From assembly GCA_032622095.1 (NCBI GenBank), contig CP136065.1, forward strand, positions 18,400,134 to 18,464,133: a stretch of 64,000 nt of DNA. The letters are read 5' to 3'. This document shows, one piece after another, positions 41,101 to 44,639 of this stretch. The DNA comes from Siphonodentalium dalli. Its lineage: Eukaryota > Mollusca > Scaphopoda > Gadilida > Siphonodentaliidae. A model generated the notes under the pieces. That model saw nothing but the letters and a program-made list of their open reading frames with translations. It had not been told where the DNA came from and made no database searches. The position numbers were made by a program, and so were the translations under genes. Position 1 is the stretch's first letter; every line of letters begins with the position of its first letter.

Positions 41101-43867
41101 AGTGATATATTTGTATATTTATTACTACAGACTTACACTTATACTTACATATAGACAACTACTTACTCGTGTACATAACTCAAAATTTCAAAATTAACCC
41201 CTTCGACGCCTCGCAGCCTATGCATACGATATTAATTTCCAAATTGGTAAAACCCAACTATGTACCACGTTCCCAGCTTATACTGAAACTACCGGTATGG
41301 GACAATGATGATACTTTAAAGTTTTAACTTCCCACGTATATGAATTTCCTTTATGATGGTGCGTAATTCTACAATACTGGTACGCGTACGCTTGTCATGT
41401 GGTATACTTATATTTTCTAAATTTCAAAACACCACGCATTCTTCTGTTATGCTCCTGTTTTTCATTTATCTGACTACTAAATTGTCCAAGTGGCGCTTAG
41501 GAATGTGTACCTAGATTTTGTATACCTTTGTCTATGTTACCGAAGACAGGTTTACCCCTGTATTCTGCGGTGTTCCCAGCCCCGCTGGATCTCTATATAT
41601 TTACAACAGGTGAGCTCTCTTAATATGGTGCAGTTTAGTGACAACTGTCCGTCATAATTACTATGATACAGTTAGATATGTCGCTCGTCGCTTCACTCGC
41701 CTAATGTTGTTTACCTGTCTCATTAACTCATAACATCCTGCGTGAGGTTGATTTCTACCCAATGATATAACTTTTTATTTTAAGAGCTATTTCACGAATT
41801 TGCATGGTTGCTCGAAATTTTAACCAATCCCGACAATCCCCAATATATCATAGAATAAGCTGATACACACACATACCATAACTTTAAATCAATGATTATC
41901 TCAGTTCATCTATTGACTTGAATGAGTGATTCAACAAACTCGCCAACCTACCAAGCATGACAAATATAAAAACGGTGTTGAGCAGAGACAAACGATCCAC
42001 GAGAAATAACGGTTAGGTGTGTCGATGCAGATTCGGCGAGCGGCCTACTTAACTCTGTTATGCTCACTATGTTGGTTAACCATTCCATGCATGACCGGAG
42101 ATTCCTGAAATTTTGCGAAAACCCTGTGACAATGCATTGTCTTATATATTATCCCGTAGGGAGCCTCACATATATAAGATAATACACTGACCTAACAATA
42201 TTTACCCTGACCTAGTAAGCCAGTGCATTCTCTTATATATGCACAAGCGCAGCTCAAGTCACGACAGGGTTAATGTCGCTAAACTGCAACACAGCAATGC
42301 AGCACCAACATTGTGACATCGCTAATATGGTACTTGTGGCACCAGTAGTTCACACGAAGAGCATGTGCAGACACCATATCACCGCTAGTGAAGATCAAAT
42401 GTTTACTACAGTAGAACACGACGATTGAGTTTAGTAATAATAAACTAATAACTTGTTTTAATATTTTAAGAAAACGTCCATCCAACATTTAGTGTTGAGG
42501 CTTCTCTATTTCCAGCGCTAAAAGTCCATTGCAGTGAAGAGTGTGCTAATCTTCTTAACGAGCTTGGAGGATATACGTTGGTTAGGAGAGGCATGGTGCA
42601 TATGAAGGTGTGTACTCTTGCTCTAGCTCCGGCTGGTTCTAATCATGTTCCAGTCGAATTTAAGATATGCTTTCTCGGGATCGATGCGAAGCGTGACCTG
42701 TTTATGTTTTGTAGGTCGAAAAAACTATCGACAGCATGTTTGATAGGCCGGAGGTAATGTGGTAGCAAATTAATCTTGTGAGATAAATTCATTATTATTT
42801 AATATACGCGATAAGCAGATCACCATAAACCTACTTATACGGTATATTGTTAAATTACTAAAACCACATTGTGGTTGGTAGCTCGTCCACGTTGGGATAA
42901 TTCTAAATTGCAGGTTGGAAATAGATTATACATATTTTCATATTTGTTTTATTGAAACAAGTAAAACAAAAAGGTGAACTTACGGTATCCTTTCAGACGT
43001 CCATGGTACTATACTCTGTCCATGCCAACTATCTTTAAAACTAAGACTTGCGTCGTCAAAATTAGTCAGTGGTCATATTTTAGTGTGAAGGTTTCGAAAT
43101 TAGATATAATTTAAATTAACTCTTGTATTTAGTTTAAACAAGATTTTATTTGAACTAAACAGAACTAAATTACAAACAATACATAGAGATGACATATAAT
43201 CATAAAATGTTCAAAAGAGGATTGACCAACAAGCTATATAAGGGGCTGTTATTAAGTCCTATCCTCAACTCTTGTATTTGATTCCTCACAGGGCAAGGGT
43301 GAGAAGTTAACATATTGGCTGTTGAGCGAAGACGAAGCAGTTAGAGCCAGACGCATGCAGACCGATCGTCGAGGTAGTACTCCGCCACCCAACACGTCAC
43401 CCACACTCAAACCGCGGTCAGCTCTCGGGCCGAGTTTCCGTCGCGATGGCCGGCTCAACTCACCCCGCCCATCACGGACTCTGTGTCAAAACAGTATGCA
43501 CAGCAGCAGTTATGTCGACCTATTCCATTACAACCAATGCGGGTCGACTGACATTGCTCCAGGCATGCGCGATAGCTGCGGAAGCGTTAATGTACCACGT
43601 GATATATCCCGCGCCAGATGTCAGACAGTCGGGCTAATCCCGGACAGGAAACGTGAACTTATAAATGGAGGTGTTGACTCCACAAAGTTGCGACGCCAGC
43701 GTTCTGTGGACAAAGGTGCGGGGGAGTCCAGAGAAAGTGTTCCGTTGATGACGGTGAATGGAGAGAAGGTTATGTCGACGTCATGTGAGAACCTCGTTCT
43801 GACTTCTATCAAGGAAGCCAATCAAACCGTGCCATTTCTGTATACCACGAATCACGAGGTGCAGTGA
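4951..43867 (+). CDS. Receptor guanylate cyclase (natriuretic peptide receptor type), 15 exons, 5' incomplete
   Basis: This is a membrane guanylyl cyclase that makes cGMP from GTP when a ligand binds outside the cell. Exons: 4951-5102, 9773-9878, 14979-15057, 17630-17741, 21526-21681, 25108-25179, 30389-30551, 33506-33649, 36359-36533, 37221-37361, 38627-38750, 39043-39286, 40077-40175, 42516-42607 and 43292-43867. Phases agree at every junction and give 810 residues. Counting from the first full codon: end of the ectodomain 1-90, one transmembrane helix about 91-111, kinase homology domain about 150-385, coiled-coil linker 387-433, cyclase domain 433-625, tail 626-810. Catalytic metal Asp459 and Asp503, guanine-type Glu499 and transition-state Asn578/Arg582 are present. 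Odd points: Thr571 replaces the usual Cys, and a block of about 34 residues after residue 201 is not found. Most of the ectodomain and the start codon lie upstream of the window. Confidence 0.95.
5399..5523. repeat. Fold-back repeat in intron 1
   Basis: The left arm AGGGGTATGTGGAGATTTAA plus TATCTGGATGTC (5405-5436) pairs with GACATCCAGCTATTAAATCT and CTATGTACCCC (5489-5519). Inner TTTTGAACC and GGTTCAAAA also pair. No coding content. An (AT)n tract follows at 5521-5545. Nothing recognised in 5546-6275. Confidence 0.75.
6276..6288 (+). repeat. Left 13-bp target-site duplication of the LINE
   Basis: AACACCGAGGCAT occurs here and again, identically, at 8257-8269, bracketing the LINE fragment. 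Removing 6289-8269 gives a clean pre-insertion site. Confidence 0.85.
6289..8256 (+). mobile_element. 5'-truncated non-LTR retrotransposon (Jockey/CR1-like)
   Basis: A 1,968-bp insertion flanked by perfect 13-bp duplications (6276-6288, 8257-8269). It starts inside the reverse transcriptase domain, as expected when target-primed reverse transcription stops early. The coding part is followed by about 600 bp of 3' UTR. It ends in GGAATAAATACTGTTTAAAC rather than a long poly(A). A very similar end (GGAATAAAT, then TTTAAACTT) closes the ORF1-like element at about 61428. It lies in intron 1 of the receptor cyclase gene, in the sense orientation. Confidence 0.9.
6291..7646 (+). pseudogene. Reverse transcriptase C-terminal half plus zinc-knuckle tail (LINE ORF2 fragment)
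   Basis: This is the open frame of the truncated LINE, with an in-frame stop (TAA, 6288-6290) just before it and no credible start codon, so it is a fragment of ORF2. The first residues [20 protein letters not shown] and then [20 protein letters not shown] are reverse transcriptase blocks 3-4 of non-LTR elements. FADDTS is the catalytic-Asp block. A thumb region follows ([24 protein letters not shown]). The C-terminus carries [16 protein letters not shown], the Cys/His knuckle seen in this group. The reading frame is intact for about 450 codons, so insertion looks fairly recent. Without the endonuclease and N-terminal palm it cannot be active. Confidence 0.9.
8257..8269 (+). repeat. Right 13-bp target-site duplication of the LINE
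   Basis: Identical to 6276-6288 (AACACCGAGGCAT). Confidence 0.85.
8270..8859. other. Intron 1, nothing recognised
   Basis: Unique-looking AT-rich intron DNA. The one minus-strand open frame (62 codons) has no recognisable motif. Confidence 0.5.
8860..9440. repeat. Cluster of GGTTCT / AGAACC hexamers
   Basis: The hexamers GGTTCT, AGAACC and close variants (GGTTCC, GGAACC) occur many times on both strands, often as pairs, for example AGAACCATGGTTCT near 8930 and GGTTCTTTTCAAAGAACC near 9110. They create many small hairpins. The plus frame at 9028-9273 is open only because the repeat lacks stops in that phase; I do not read it as a gene. The spread could be regulatory, or a degraded inverted-repeat element. 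Confidence 0.6.
9773..9878 (+). CDS. Exon: ectodomain, juxtamembrane Cys pair
   Basis: The acceptor is CCTCATTTCAG ending at 9772 and the donor GTGAGC starts at 9879. It encodes residues 51-85, including [20 protein letters not shown] and EHCIPRK. The W-LG-PP-D-P-CG pattern is the conserved juxtamembrane hinge of natriuretic peptide receptors, with a Cys pair that forms the membrane-proximal disulphide. It starts in phase 0 and ends in phase 1. An alternative acceptor (TTTTCAG at 9774-9780) is possible but would break the frame. Confidence 0.92.
9879..10783. other. Intron 2; relic of a TTAA-type element at about 9975-10105
   Basis: The stretch 9975-10105 (CTGAACAGTTCCC, then AATCCTCCAATCTG, then TACCATTCCAATGTATACT) is a diverged copy of the interior of the element at 24832-25080 and of the DNA just right of the 68-bp array (35215-35350). 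The rest shows no feature I can support; the small open frames at 10278-10611 have no motif. Confidence 0.5.
10784..12027 (-). pseudogene. P-element-like (THAP-type) transposase, decayed
   Basis: Read on the minus strand in pieces. The first exon-like block (12027-11925) holds [19 protein letters not shown], with a C-x4-C pair like the start of a THAP zinc finger. Next comes [18 protein letters not shown], then [20 protein letters not shown] followed by SCIRS. The RLNQD-LENLF phrase is a hallmark of P-type transposases and THAP9. Then come [33 protein letters not shown] (the YIAGY block), HTSCNC, and after a frameshift [15 protein letters not shown] with the C-terminal helical region. Several frameshifts and stops interrupt it (for example TGA near 11114, TGA after ADKI), so it is dead. 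It sits antisense in intron 2 of the receptor cyclase. Terminal repeats were not found. Confidence 0.75.
12028..13149. other. Intron 2; short tandem repeat at 12540-12625, otherwise nothing seen
   Basis: GTGTCATATCTCTCTATAA followed by a CTCTGCTCTGG-type filler repeats 2.5 times with a 38-bp period (about 12543-12630). No coding region is recognised in the rest. Confidence 0.55.
13150..13215. repeat. Hairpin with 25-bp arms
   Basis: GTTCTTTACCAGAATAAATC (13156-13175) pairs with GATTTATTCTGGTAAAGAAC (13190-13209) across the loop TAGTCTTCGACTC. Outer GTGCTCTAA copies also flank it. It looks like a small fold-back element. Confidence 0.8.
13216..14415. other. Intron 2, nothing recognised
   Basis: Contains a 135-codon minus-strand open frame (13697-14104) and short ones on both strands, none with motifs I know or with codon usage that stands out. 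Confidence 0.45.
14416..14876. mobile_element. Miniature element, TACTCAATCCGAT terminal family (copy 1)
   Basis: The left end TTTAAAGGTACTCAATCCGA and right end GATTGGATTGAGCACCTTTAA (last 20 bases) are inverted repeats. The interior carries (AAC)n, TTTTAGAGTTATCCATCTTC and CATCTCGAGAAATAACAAA, shared with copies at 20786-21275 and 38135-38485. It is non-coding. It ends about 100 bp upstream of the exon 3 acceptor. TTTAA at each end may include the target duplication. Confidence 0.8.
14895..14966. repeat. 11-bp tandem repeat next to a splice acceptor
   Basis: ATTGTCACATG is repeated about six times with one shortened unit, ending 12 bp before the acceptor AG at 14977-14978. It occupies the place where the branch point and polypyrimidine tract of the transmembrane exon should be. 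Confidence 0.85.
14979..15057 (+). CDS. Exon: transmembrane helix
   Basis: The acceptor is GAATTTCAG ending at 14978 and the donor GTGAGT starts at 15058. It encodes residues 86-112, with the hydrophobic run [20 protein letters not shown] followed by Arg as the stop-transfer residue. This is the single membrane span of the receptor. The exon begins and ends with split codons (phases 1 and 2), both consistent with neighbours. Confidence 0.92.
15104..15288. mobile_element. Right half of a TGTGACCCGCC-type element
   Basis: It contains the inner CCTAAAAATTGTAAGAAACA stretch, one full palindrome (15172-15240) and the end CCCGACTTACGACTGGATTT then GATATGGCGGG, matching the right end of the elements at 17965-18395 and 52209-52640. 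The left terminus is missing. Confidence 0.75.
15396..15870. mobile_element. Fold-back element, AACAGAAAATAGTGCCAGG family (copy 1)
   Basis: It begins AACAGAAAATAGTGCCAGGT and includes GACTTCCGGTTTGTC and CATTCCGTACG. It ends in a hairpin at 15718-15868 with arms CTACAACTCGTCCCCAGTTT and complement. A second copy sharing all these blocks is at 24271-24722. Non-coding; it lies in intron 3. Confidence 0.8.
16016..16486. repeat. Imperfect inverted repeat, about 470 bp
   Basis: The left block CATGCCATGATCTCTACTCT (16032-16051) matches the complement of AGAGTAGAGATTCATGGCAC (16424-16443). Inner blocks CCTTAATAATGTACTTCACT and AGTAAAGTACATTATTAAGG also pair. The 139-codon minus frame across it has no recognised motif. 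Probably an old fold-back transposon. 15871-16015 is unassigned. Confidence 0.7.
16637..17429. mobile_element. Harbinger-like miniature element with TAA target site
   Basis: The left end GGGTCAATCCACACCGG (16637-16653) and right end CCGGTGTGGATTGACCT (17413-17429) are inverted. Pairing continues imperfectly for about 130 bp (ACGGCCGTTTTCTGTCGTCC in both arms). TAA flanks both sides (16634-16636, 17430-17432), the 3-bp target typical of PIF/Harbinger. The interior has open frames up to 74 codons but no transposase. Lies in intron 3. Confidence 0.75.
17630..17741 (+). CDS. Exon: intracellular juxtamembrane segment
   Basis: The acceptor is TGTTTTTCAG ending at 17629 and the donor GTCAGT starts at 17742, a slightly weak site. 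It encodes residues 113-149, including [20 protein letters not shown]. The basic start followed by E-A--LW-I is the usual link from the membrane to the kinase homology domain. A Ser/Thr-rich stretch ([10 protein letters not shown]) corresponds to the region where natriuretic peptide receptors are phosphorylated; that role here is inferred. Confidence 0.9.
17965..18395. mobile_element. Miniature element, TGTGACCCGCC ends, TA target (copy 1)
   Basis: The ends TGTGACCCGCCATATCAAAT and ATTTGATATGGCGGGTCACA are inverted and extend through CCAGTCGTAAGTCGGGATTT. TA lies on both sides, as in Tc1/mariner-type insertion. Inside are a half palindrome (18018-18056), an inner CTGCTCCTGTTTGTCTGGGG segment and a full palindrome (18275-18343). 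The copy at 52209-52640 has the same layout. No transposase. Confidence 0.85.
18396..20132. other. Intron 4, nothing recognised
   Basis: About 1.7 kb of unique-looking intron. Open frames up to 73 codons show no motif. No arrays or clear inverted repeats were seen. Confidence 0.5.
20305..20691. mobile_element. TTAA-flanked element, CCCTTTACCCAACA ends (copy 1)
   Basis: It starts TTAACCCTTTACCCAACAGA and ends GTAAAGGGTTAA. TTAA plus a CCC start is typical of piggyBac-type elements. It carries two palindromes (20335-20403, 20470-20538) and a shared right part with CAATGATATCCATATTTGTA and GACAGACCGAAGATATTTTA. The same layout occurs at 30675-31084 and 32916-33380. No transposase. Confidence 0.85.
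20786..21275. mobile_element. Miniature element, TACTCAATCCGAT family (copy 2)
   Basis: Ends TTTAAAGGTACTCAATCCGA and TCGGATTGAGTACCTTTAA. The interior folds back on itself (GATTCGAGTCGAGGAA against TTCCTCGACTCGAATC). The 134-codon plus frame that crosses its left end has no known motif. Confidence 0.8.
21526..21681 (+). CDS. Exon: start of the kinase homology domain
   Basis: The acceptor is TTGCGTTTCAG ending at 21525 and the donor GTAAGT starts at 21682. It is a phase 0-0 exon of 52 codons (residues 150-201). It encodes [20 protein letters not shown], equivalent to the N-lobe of protein kinases with the ATP-site Lys at residue 182, then [12 protein letters not shown], the start of helix C. 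In receptor cyclases this pseudokinase holds the cyclase in check. The next residues expected in the family, about 34 codons through the N-lobe core to GSLQ, are not found downstream. Confidence 0.92.
21779..22125. mobile_element. TTAA-flanked element, CCCTTTCAGTGCC ends
   Basis: It starts TTAACCCTTTCAGTGCCAGG and ends GGCACCGGAAGGGTTAA. It includes a half palindrome (22046-22074) next to CACAGGGTATATGGGTTGAT. The reverse complement of its interior matches the truncated element at 25878-26262. Non-coding, intron 5. Confidence 0.8.
22126..23302. other. Intron 5; poly(A) tract, no exon found
   Basis: A run of about 22 A's at 23126-23148 is the only low-complexity feature. I searched here for the missing kinase-homology exon (residues like NPFIGAC or TEYC-RGSL) and saw nothing with fitting splice sites. 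Confidence 0.5.
23303..23830 (+). repeat. 43-bp minisatellite carrying splice-donor-like motifs
   Basis: About 12 units. A typical unit contains TTCAGGTGAGACCGGCCAGG, then ACATATCCGAATCTGATATC and GCC, alternating with a GTAGCC variant. Most units contain CAGGTGAGA, a near-ideal 5' splice site in the sense orientation of the gene. Right-hand units (23730-23825) are truncated. It sits in intron 5, where a kinase-homology exon is missing. Confidence 0.85.
24271..24722. mobile_element. Fold-back element, AACAGAAAATAGTGCCAGG family (copy 2)
   Basis: Shares AACAGAAAATAGTGCCAGGT, GACTTCCGG, CATTCCGTACG, AAAGAGTCTT and ATCTACAACTCGTCCCCAGT with copy 1 at 15396-15870. The terminal hairpin (24598-24718) is partly deleted. 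Confidence 0.75.
24832..25080. mobile_element. TTAA-flanked element, CCCTTTCTATACT ends
   Basis: The right end AGTATAGAAAGGGTTAA (25064-25080) is clean. The left end TTAATTCTTTTTATAATATA is diverged but continues ACTCATTGACGAGTAGTTAT. Its left half is the single-copy form of the 68-bp unit amplified at 34128-35214. Its interior (AACAGTTCCCTC, GGCCATTCCAATG) matches 35215-35350 and 9975-10105. Confidence 0.8.
25108..25179 (+). CDS. Exon: kinase homology domain, middle segment
   Basis: The acceptor is CTGATTTCAG ending at 25107 and the donor GTGGGT starts at 25180. Phase 0-0, 24 codons (residues 202-225). It encodes [20 protein letters not shown] then DLLQ. DILEN is strongly conserved in receptor cyclases, just after the GSLQ phrase that is missing here, and the SL--DL end leads into the next exon's GLIFLH. 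Confidence 0.9.
25263..25791. mobile_element. Miniature inverted-repeat element, CACCCCTGGTCAAGTGG ends
   Basis: CACCCCTGGTCAAGTGGTCC near 25267 is inverted at about 25767-25786. Inner GCTGAATTGCTATGATGC and GCATCATAGCAATTCAGC also pair (about 25316 and 25720). The 80-codon plus frame inside has no recognised motif. Intron 6. Confidence 0.75.
25878..26262. mobile_element. Truncated TTAA-type element ending in a minisatellite
   Basis: It starts TTAACCCTTTCAGTGCCAGG, carries the palindrome at 25928-25996 and shares GAATACTTGGTGATAGTTTG and GGTTTTATCCAGTTTGTTTT with the (reversed) element at 21779-22125. The right terminus is missing. Homology ends near the CATGCTCGAATC stretch and the 24-bp array begins within about 60 bp. 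Confidence 0.75.
26270..27634 (+). repeat. 24-bp minisatellite, about 57 units
   Basis: The unit is CTACATGTATAGTGGGGGTG plus TCAG. Most units are identical. Variants include ATATATAG, TATATCG and a 23-bp unit with four G's, and blocks such as the 27400-27470 stretch repeat the 26560-26620 pattern. The period is a multiple of three, so long open frames (up to 273 codons of GVSYMYSG) appear; I treat them as by-products of the array. Lies in intron 6. Confidence 0.95.
27635..27895. other. Intron 6, nothing recognised
   Basis: Short unique stretch between two repeats. The 84-codon plus frame (27673-27927) has no known motif. Confidence 0.45.
27896..28130. mobile_element. Relic element with half and diverged palindromes
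   Basis: GCGCTTTCATGACGGGAGCT then a GCATTAAAGATCATGTGCC end resemble the right end of the 2885-3440 element in reverse. A half palindrome (27985-28031), AAGGTCAAGGTAAATATTGT and a diverged palindrome (28058-28126) follow. The relic at about 42119-42272 shares these parts. Confidence 0.65.
28366..30178 (+). repeat. 34/30/21-bp minisatellite, about 55 units
   Basis: The shared core is CCGCCTCATCGACACAACAA. Unit length is 21 bp in the first five copies, then 34 bp (core plus ATACACTGACAGAA) interspersed with 30-bp units (ATACACTGAA). Patterns of 34 and 30 bp recur in order, indicating block duplications. No coding role; minus-strand frames are repeats of a seven-residue CCVDEAV phrase. Intron 6, ending about 210 bp before exon 7. 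Confidence 0.95.
30389..30551 (+). CDS. Exon: kinase homology domain, catalytic-loop region
   Basis: The acceptor is CCTATTGCAG ending at 30388 and the donor GTAAGC starts at 30552. Residues 226-279 plus a split codon. It encodes [20 protein letters not shown] followed by [12 protein letters not shown] replaces the HRDLK--N of active kinases, as in all receptor cyclases, so no phosphotransfer is expected. TDIRLL stands at the DFG position and is also inactive-type. Confidence 0.95.
30675..31084. mobile_element. TTAA-type element, CCCTTTACCCAACA ends (copy 2)
   Basis: Left end TTGACCCTTTACCCAACAGA (one change in the TTAA) and right end TTGGGTAAAGGGTTAA. Two palindromes (30705-30773, 30863-30931) and the common right part. 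Very similar to 20305-20691 and 32916-33380. Confidence 0.85.
31310..31874. mobile_element. Mutator-like miniature element with 9-bp target duplication
   Basis: Perfect 21-bp inverted ends beginning GGGTGTGTCTTTTTACCGG (31310) and ending with the complement at 31874. AGCAATGAA lies immediately outside both ends (31301-31309, 31875-31883), a 9-bp duplication as produced by Mutator-type transposases. Inside, the phrase TTTAAAGGTA then CATGTCCGGATCC recurs three to four times (about 31527, 31616, 31674, 31838) as subterminal repeats. No open frame. Confidence 0.9.
31884..32915. other. Intron 7, nothing recognised
   Basis: Unique AT-rich intron. Two overlapping open frames (87 and 73 codons) on opposite strands have no known motif. 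Confidence 0.45.
32916..33380. mobile_element. TTAA-type element, CCCTTTACCCAACA ends (copy 3)
   Basis: Both TTAA sites are intact (32916-32919, 33377-33380). Palindromes at 32946-33014 and 33159-33227. The AT-rich middle (GAATGTAAGAAAAAATGG) is longer than in copy 1. It ends about 125 bp before exon 8. Confidence 0.88.
33506..33649 (+). CDS. Exon: kinase homology domain, activation-segment region
   Basis: The acceptor is CGATTTCAG ending at 33505 and the donor GTATAT starts at 33650. Residues 280-327 plus a split codon. It encodes [20 protein letters not shown] then [19 protein letters not shown] and GDIYSFGI are the conserved C-lobe phrases of receptor cyclases. DLSPK at the end leads directly into EIIEKV of the next exon. 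Confidence 0.95.
34128..35214 (+). repeat. 68-bp satellite array, about 16 units, derived from a transposon end
   Basis: The unit runs TTTAACCCTTTCTATACTAA, then AGCATCATTGATGAGTAGTT, ATCCCATAAGAAATGTTCAG and ATAATAAG. Units are nearly identical, with ACCCCACATG variants alternating. Each unit contains the TTAACCCTTTCTATACT terminus and subterminal DNA of the element at 24832-25080. The array runs directly into the rest of that element (35215-35350), whose right terminus is missing. Intron 8. Confidence 0.92.
35351..36358. other. Intron 8, AT-rich, nothing recognised
   Basis: AT-rich, with short homopolymers and ATTGAATTGAATTGAAT near 36209. No gene or clear element. Confidence 0.5.
36359..36533 (+). 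CDS. Exon: C-terminal part of the kinase homology domain
   Basis: The acceptor is TTTTCAAG ending at 36358 and the donor GTGAGT starts at 36534. Residues 328-385 plus a split codon. It encodes [20 protein letters not shown] and later [25 protein letters not shown] is the last helix bundle of the kinase fold, conserved in receptor cyclases. Confidence 0.95.
36624..36830. mobile_element. Palindromic element (second copy of the 4532-4736 type)
   Basis: About 207 bp, almost wholly self-complementary: TTATGCCCTAAGTAATCGAC at the left and GTCGATTACTTAGGGCATTA at the right. Arms include AAATATGGCTTGTTGCCATT. It lies 90 bp downstream of exon 9. Confidence 0.85.
37221..37361 (+). CDS. Exon: coiled-coil dimerisation linker
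   Basis: The acceptor is TTATAACCAG ending at 37220 and the donor GTGAGT starts at 37362. Residues 386-432 plus a split codon. It encodes [20 protein letters not shown], then [20 protein letters not shown], and MLP. This is the signalling helix that couples the pseudokinase to the cyclase and drives dimerisation. The 3' end of the exon, with its donor, is duplicated in the intron at 37470-37561. Confidence 0.95.
37351..37561 (+). repeat. Duplication of exon end plus splice donor
   Basis: ATGTTACCAAAGTGAGTT occurs at 37351-37368 (the real exon end and donor) and again at 37470-37487. Downstream phrases (ACTA-TAAAAC-AAACTT, ATTGGTCAC, TTCCAG-TATAGTGCTAC) follow in both. The second copy is a diverged tandem duplicate of about 95 bp with a decoy donor. 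Confidence 0.8.
37562..38134. other. Intron 10, nothing recognised
   Basis: Two open frames (73 and 61 codons, plus strand) without motifs. Confidence 0.45.
38135..38485. mobile_element. Miniature element, TACTCAATCCGAT family (copy 3)
   Basis: Starts CTTAAAGGTGCTCAATCCGA and ends ATAATCCGATTATGCATCTT then TAA. Shares (AAC)n, TTTTAGAGTTATCCATCTTC and the CAAATATTTTTCACCCCCGA stretch with copies 1 and 2. More diverged at the right end. Confidence 0.75.
38627..38750 (+). CDS. Exon: start of the guanylate cyclase domain
   Basis: The acceptor is TTATTCAACAG ending at 38626 and the donor GTGAGC starts at 38751. Residues 433-474. It encodes [20 protein letters not shown], then [16 protein letters not shown]. 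Asp459 in FSDICGF is the first metal-binding catalytic Asp of class III cyclases. Confidence 0.96.
39043..39286 (+). CDS. Exon: cyclase catalytic core
   Basis: The acceptor is GGTTTCTTTCAG ending at 39042 and the donor GTATGA starts at 39287. Residues 475-555 plus a split Gly. It encodes [20 protein letters not shown], then [18 protein letters not shown]. Glu499 (codon 39115-39117) is the guanine-selecting residue and Asp503 the second metal ligand. [10 protein letters not shown] closes the exon. Confidence 0.96.
39363..39457 (+). repeat. 30-bp tandem repeat, 3 copies
   Basis: GAACAATAGGTGTATTAGAG then TATGATTTCC, three nearly identical copies, just after exon 12. The rest of the intron (39458-40076) shows nothing recognisable. 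Confidence 0.9.
40077..40175 (+). CDS. Exon: cyclase domain, base and ribose-phosphate contacts
   Basis: The acceptor is TTCTGCAG ending at 40076 and the donor GTAAGG starts at 40176. Residues 556-588 plus a split codon. It encodes [20 protein letters not shown] then [11 protein letters not shown]. Asn578 and Arg582 are the transition-state residues. The position after MPRY is normally Cys in guanylate cyclases (a guanine contact) but is Thr571 here (ACA, 40121-40123). Confidence 0.96.
40176..42118. other. Intron 13; 62-bp direct repeat, otherwise nothing seen
   Basis: CTCTCTTAATATGGTGCAGT, then TTAGTGGCAGCTGTC and CATAATTACTATG, at 40844-40905 recurs at 41613-41675 with a few changes. No gene or element is recognised between them. 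Confidence 0.55.
42119..42272. mobile_element. Relic element with diverged palindrome
   Basis: A diverged palindrome (42128-42191) is followed by CTAACAATATTTACCCTGAC, a half palindrome (42217-42242) and CACGACAGGGTTAA. It matches the parts of 27896-28130 in reverse order. Confidence 0.6.
42516..42607 (+). CDS. Exon: cyclase domain C-terminal segment
   Basis: The acceptor is TATTTCCAG ending at 42515 and the donor GTGTGT starts at 42608. Residues 589-619. It encodes [20 protein letters not shown] and [11 protein letters not shown], ending in phase 0, so the next exon's [10 protein letters not shown] completes the conserved MKGKG--TYWL close of the cyclase domain. Confidence 0.95.
42608..43291. 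other. Intron 14, nothing recognised
   Basis: No repeat or gene seen. Confidence 0.5.
43292..43867 (+). CDS. Terminal exon: end of cyclase domain and long C-terminal tail
   Basis: The acceptor is GATTCCTCACAG ending at 43291 and the stop TGA is at 43865-43867. Residues 620-810. It starts [20 protein letters not shown], finishing the cyclase fold. A tail of about 185 residues follows, rich in Ser, Pro and Arg ([33 protein letters not shown]). Vertebrate natriuretic peptide receptors stop soon after the cyclase domain, so this tail is an extension with many possible phosphorylation sites; its role is unknown. No known domain seen. Confidence 0.93.
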   Translation, partial: GKGEKLTYWLLSEDEAVRARRMQTDRRGSTPPPNTSPTLKPRSALGPSFRRDGRLNSPRPSRTLCQNSMHSSSYVDLFHYNQCGSTDIAPGMRDSCGSVNVPRDISRARCQTVGLIPDRKRELINGGVDSTKLRRQRSVDKGAGESRESVPLMTVNGEKVMSTSCENLVLTSIKEANQTVPFLYTTNHEVQ

Positions 43868-44329
43868 TGTTAGACATGAATAGAACGATGAGCAATGAGT
43901 ATATCATGCACTTATTAGGTCTCGCACAGCATGAAATCAATCATTATAGTATATTCAACTATTACAGTTAAACAATTGTGGATACTGATATCCCATGAAT
44001 TTCACAAAAGAGGTATTATAAACAAAATAAGATATTATATAATATTCCCATTGTTTTATGTCACGTGACCTCCAAAGTCCAAGCTGCCATTATAAGCTTC
44101 CTGCATCAATTGTACCCTTGTTTATCAGTATATTACTGGCAACCATGGGCACATGGGTTTGAAAAAAGTGATTTATAATAGTTGAAAATCCCTAAAATAG
44201 CTTATGTCATTTTGTGCCAGACCTAATCACGTGTCACGTGTGATGTTGATTGTACACAATTTAGAGACAGAGAAGAATATCCAATTCTTGCCATTTTGTG
44301 TGTGGATTTTATTGACTTGTAAAAAAATT
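43868..44329 (+). other. Probable start of the 3' UTR
   Basis: Non-coding DNA after the stop. No AATAAA before the 27-bp array. Confidence 0.5.
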
Positions 44330-44516
44330 AAGAGGACGTGGCATTATCATCATATTAAGAGGACGTGGCATTATCATCATATTAAGAGGACGTGGCATTA
44401 TCATCATATTAAGAGGACGTGGCATTATCATCATATTAAGAGGACGTGGCATTATCATCATATTAAGAGGACGTGGCATTATCATCATATTAAGAGGACG
44501 TGTCATTATCATCATA
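44330..44516 (+). repeat. 27-bp minisatellite, 7 units
   Basis: The unit is ATTAAGAGGACGTGGCATTA then TCATCAT. All seven are identical except one G-to-T near the end (GTGTCATT). Open frames on both strands are by-products of the period being a multiple of three. Confidence 0.95.
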
Positions 44517-44607
44517 TTTTCATCTCATTATAACCTGTTGAAAAAAAAAAGAATCACATTGTCATGTAATACACGACGTCAATTTAATTATGTCAAATGC
44601 ACATGCG

Positions 44608-44613
44608 AATAAA
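44608..44613 (+). promoter_or_regulatory. Possible polyadenylation signal
   Basis: AATAAA about 740 bp after the receptor cyclase stop codon; the first on this strand that I noticed. Weak evidence, as the region is AT-rich. Confidence 0.3.
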
Positions 44614-44639
44614 TACACATAAAATACACTGTTAATCAT

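Noticed and set aside
43446-43821. Frames on both strands within the last receptor cyclase exon
   Set aside because: Shadows of the real frame 43292-43867, which continues the cyclase domain.
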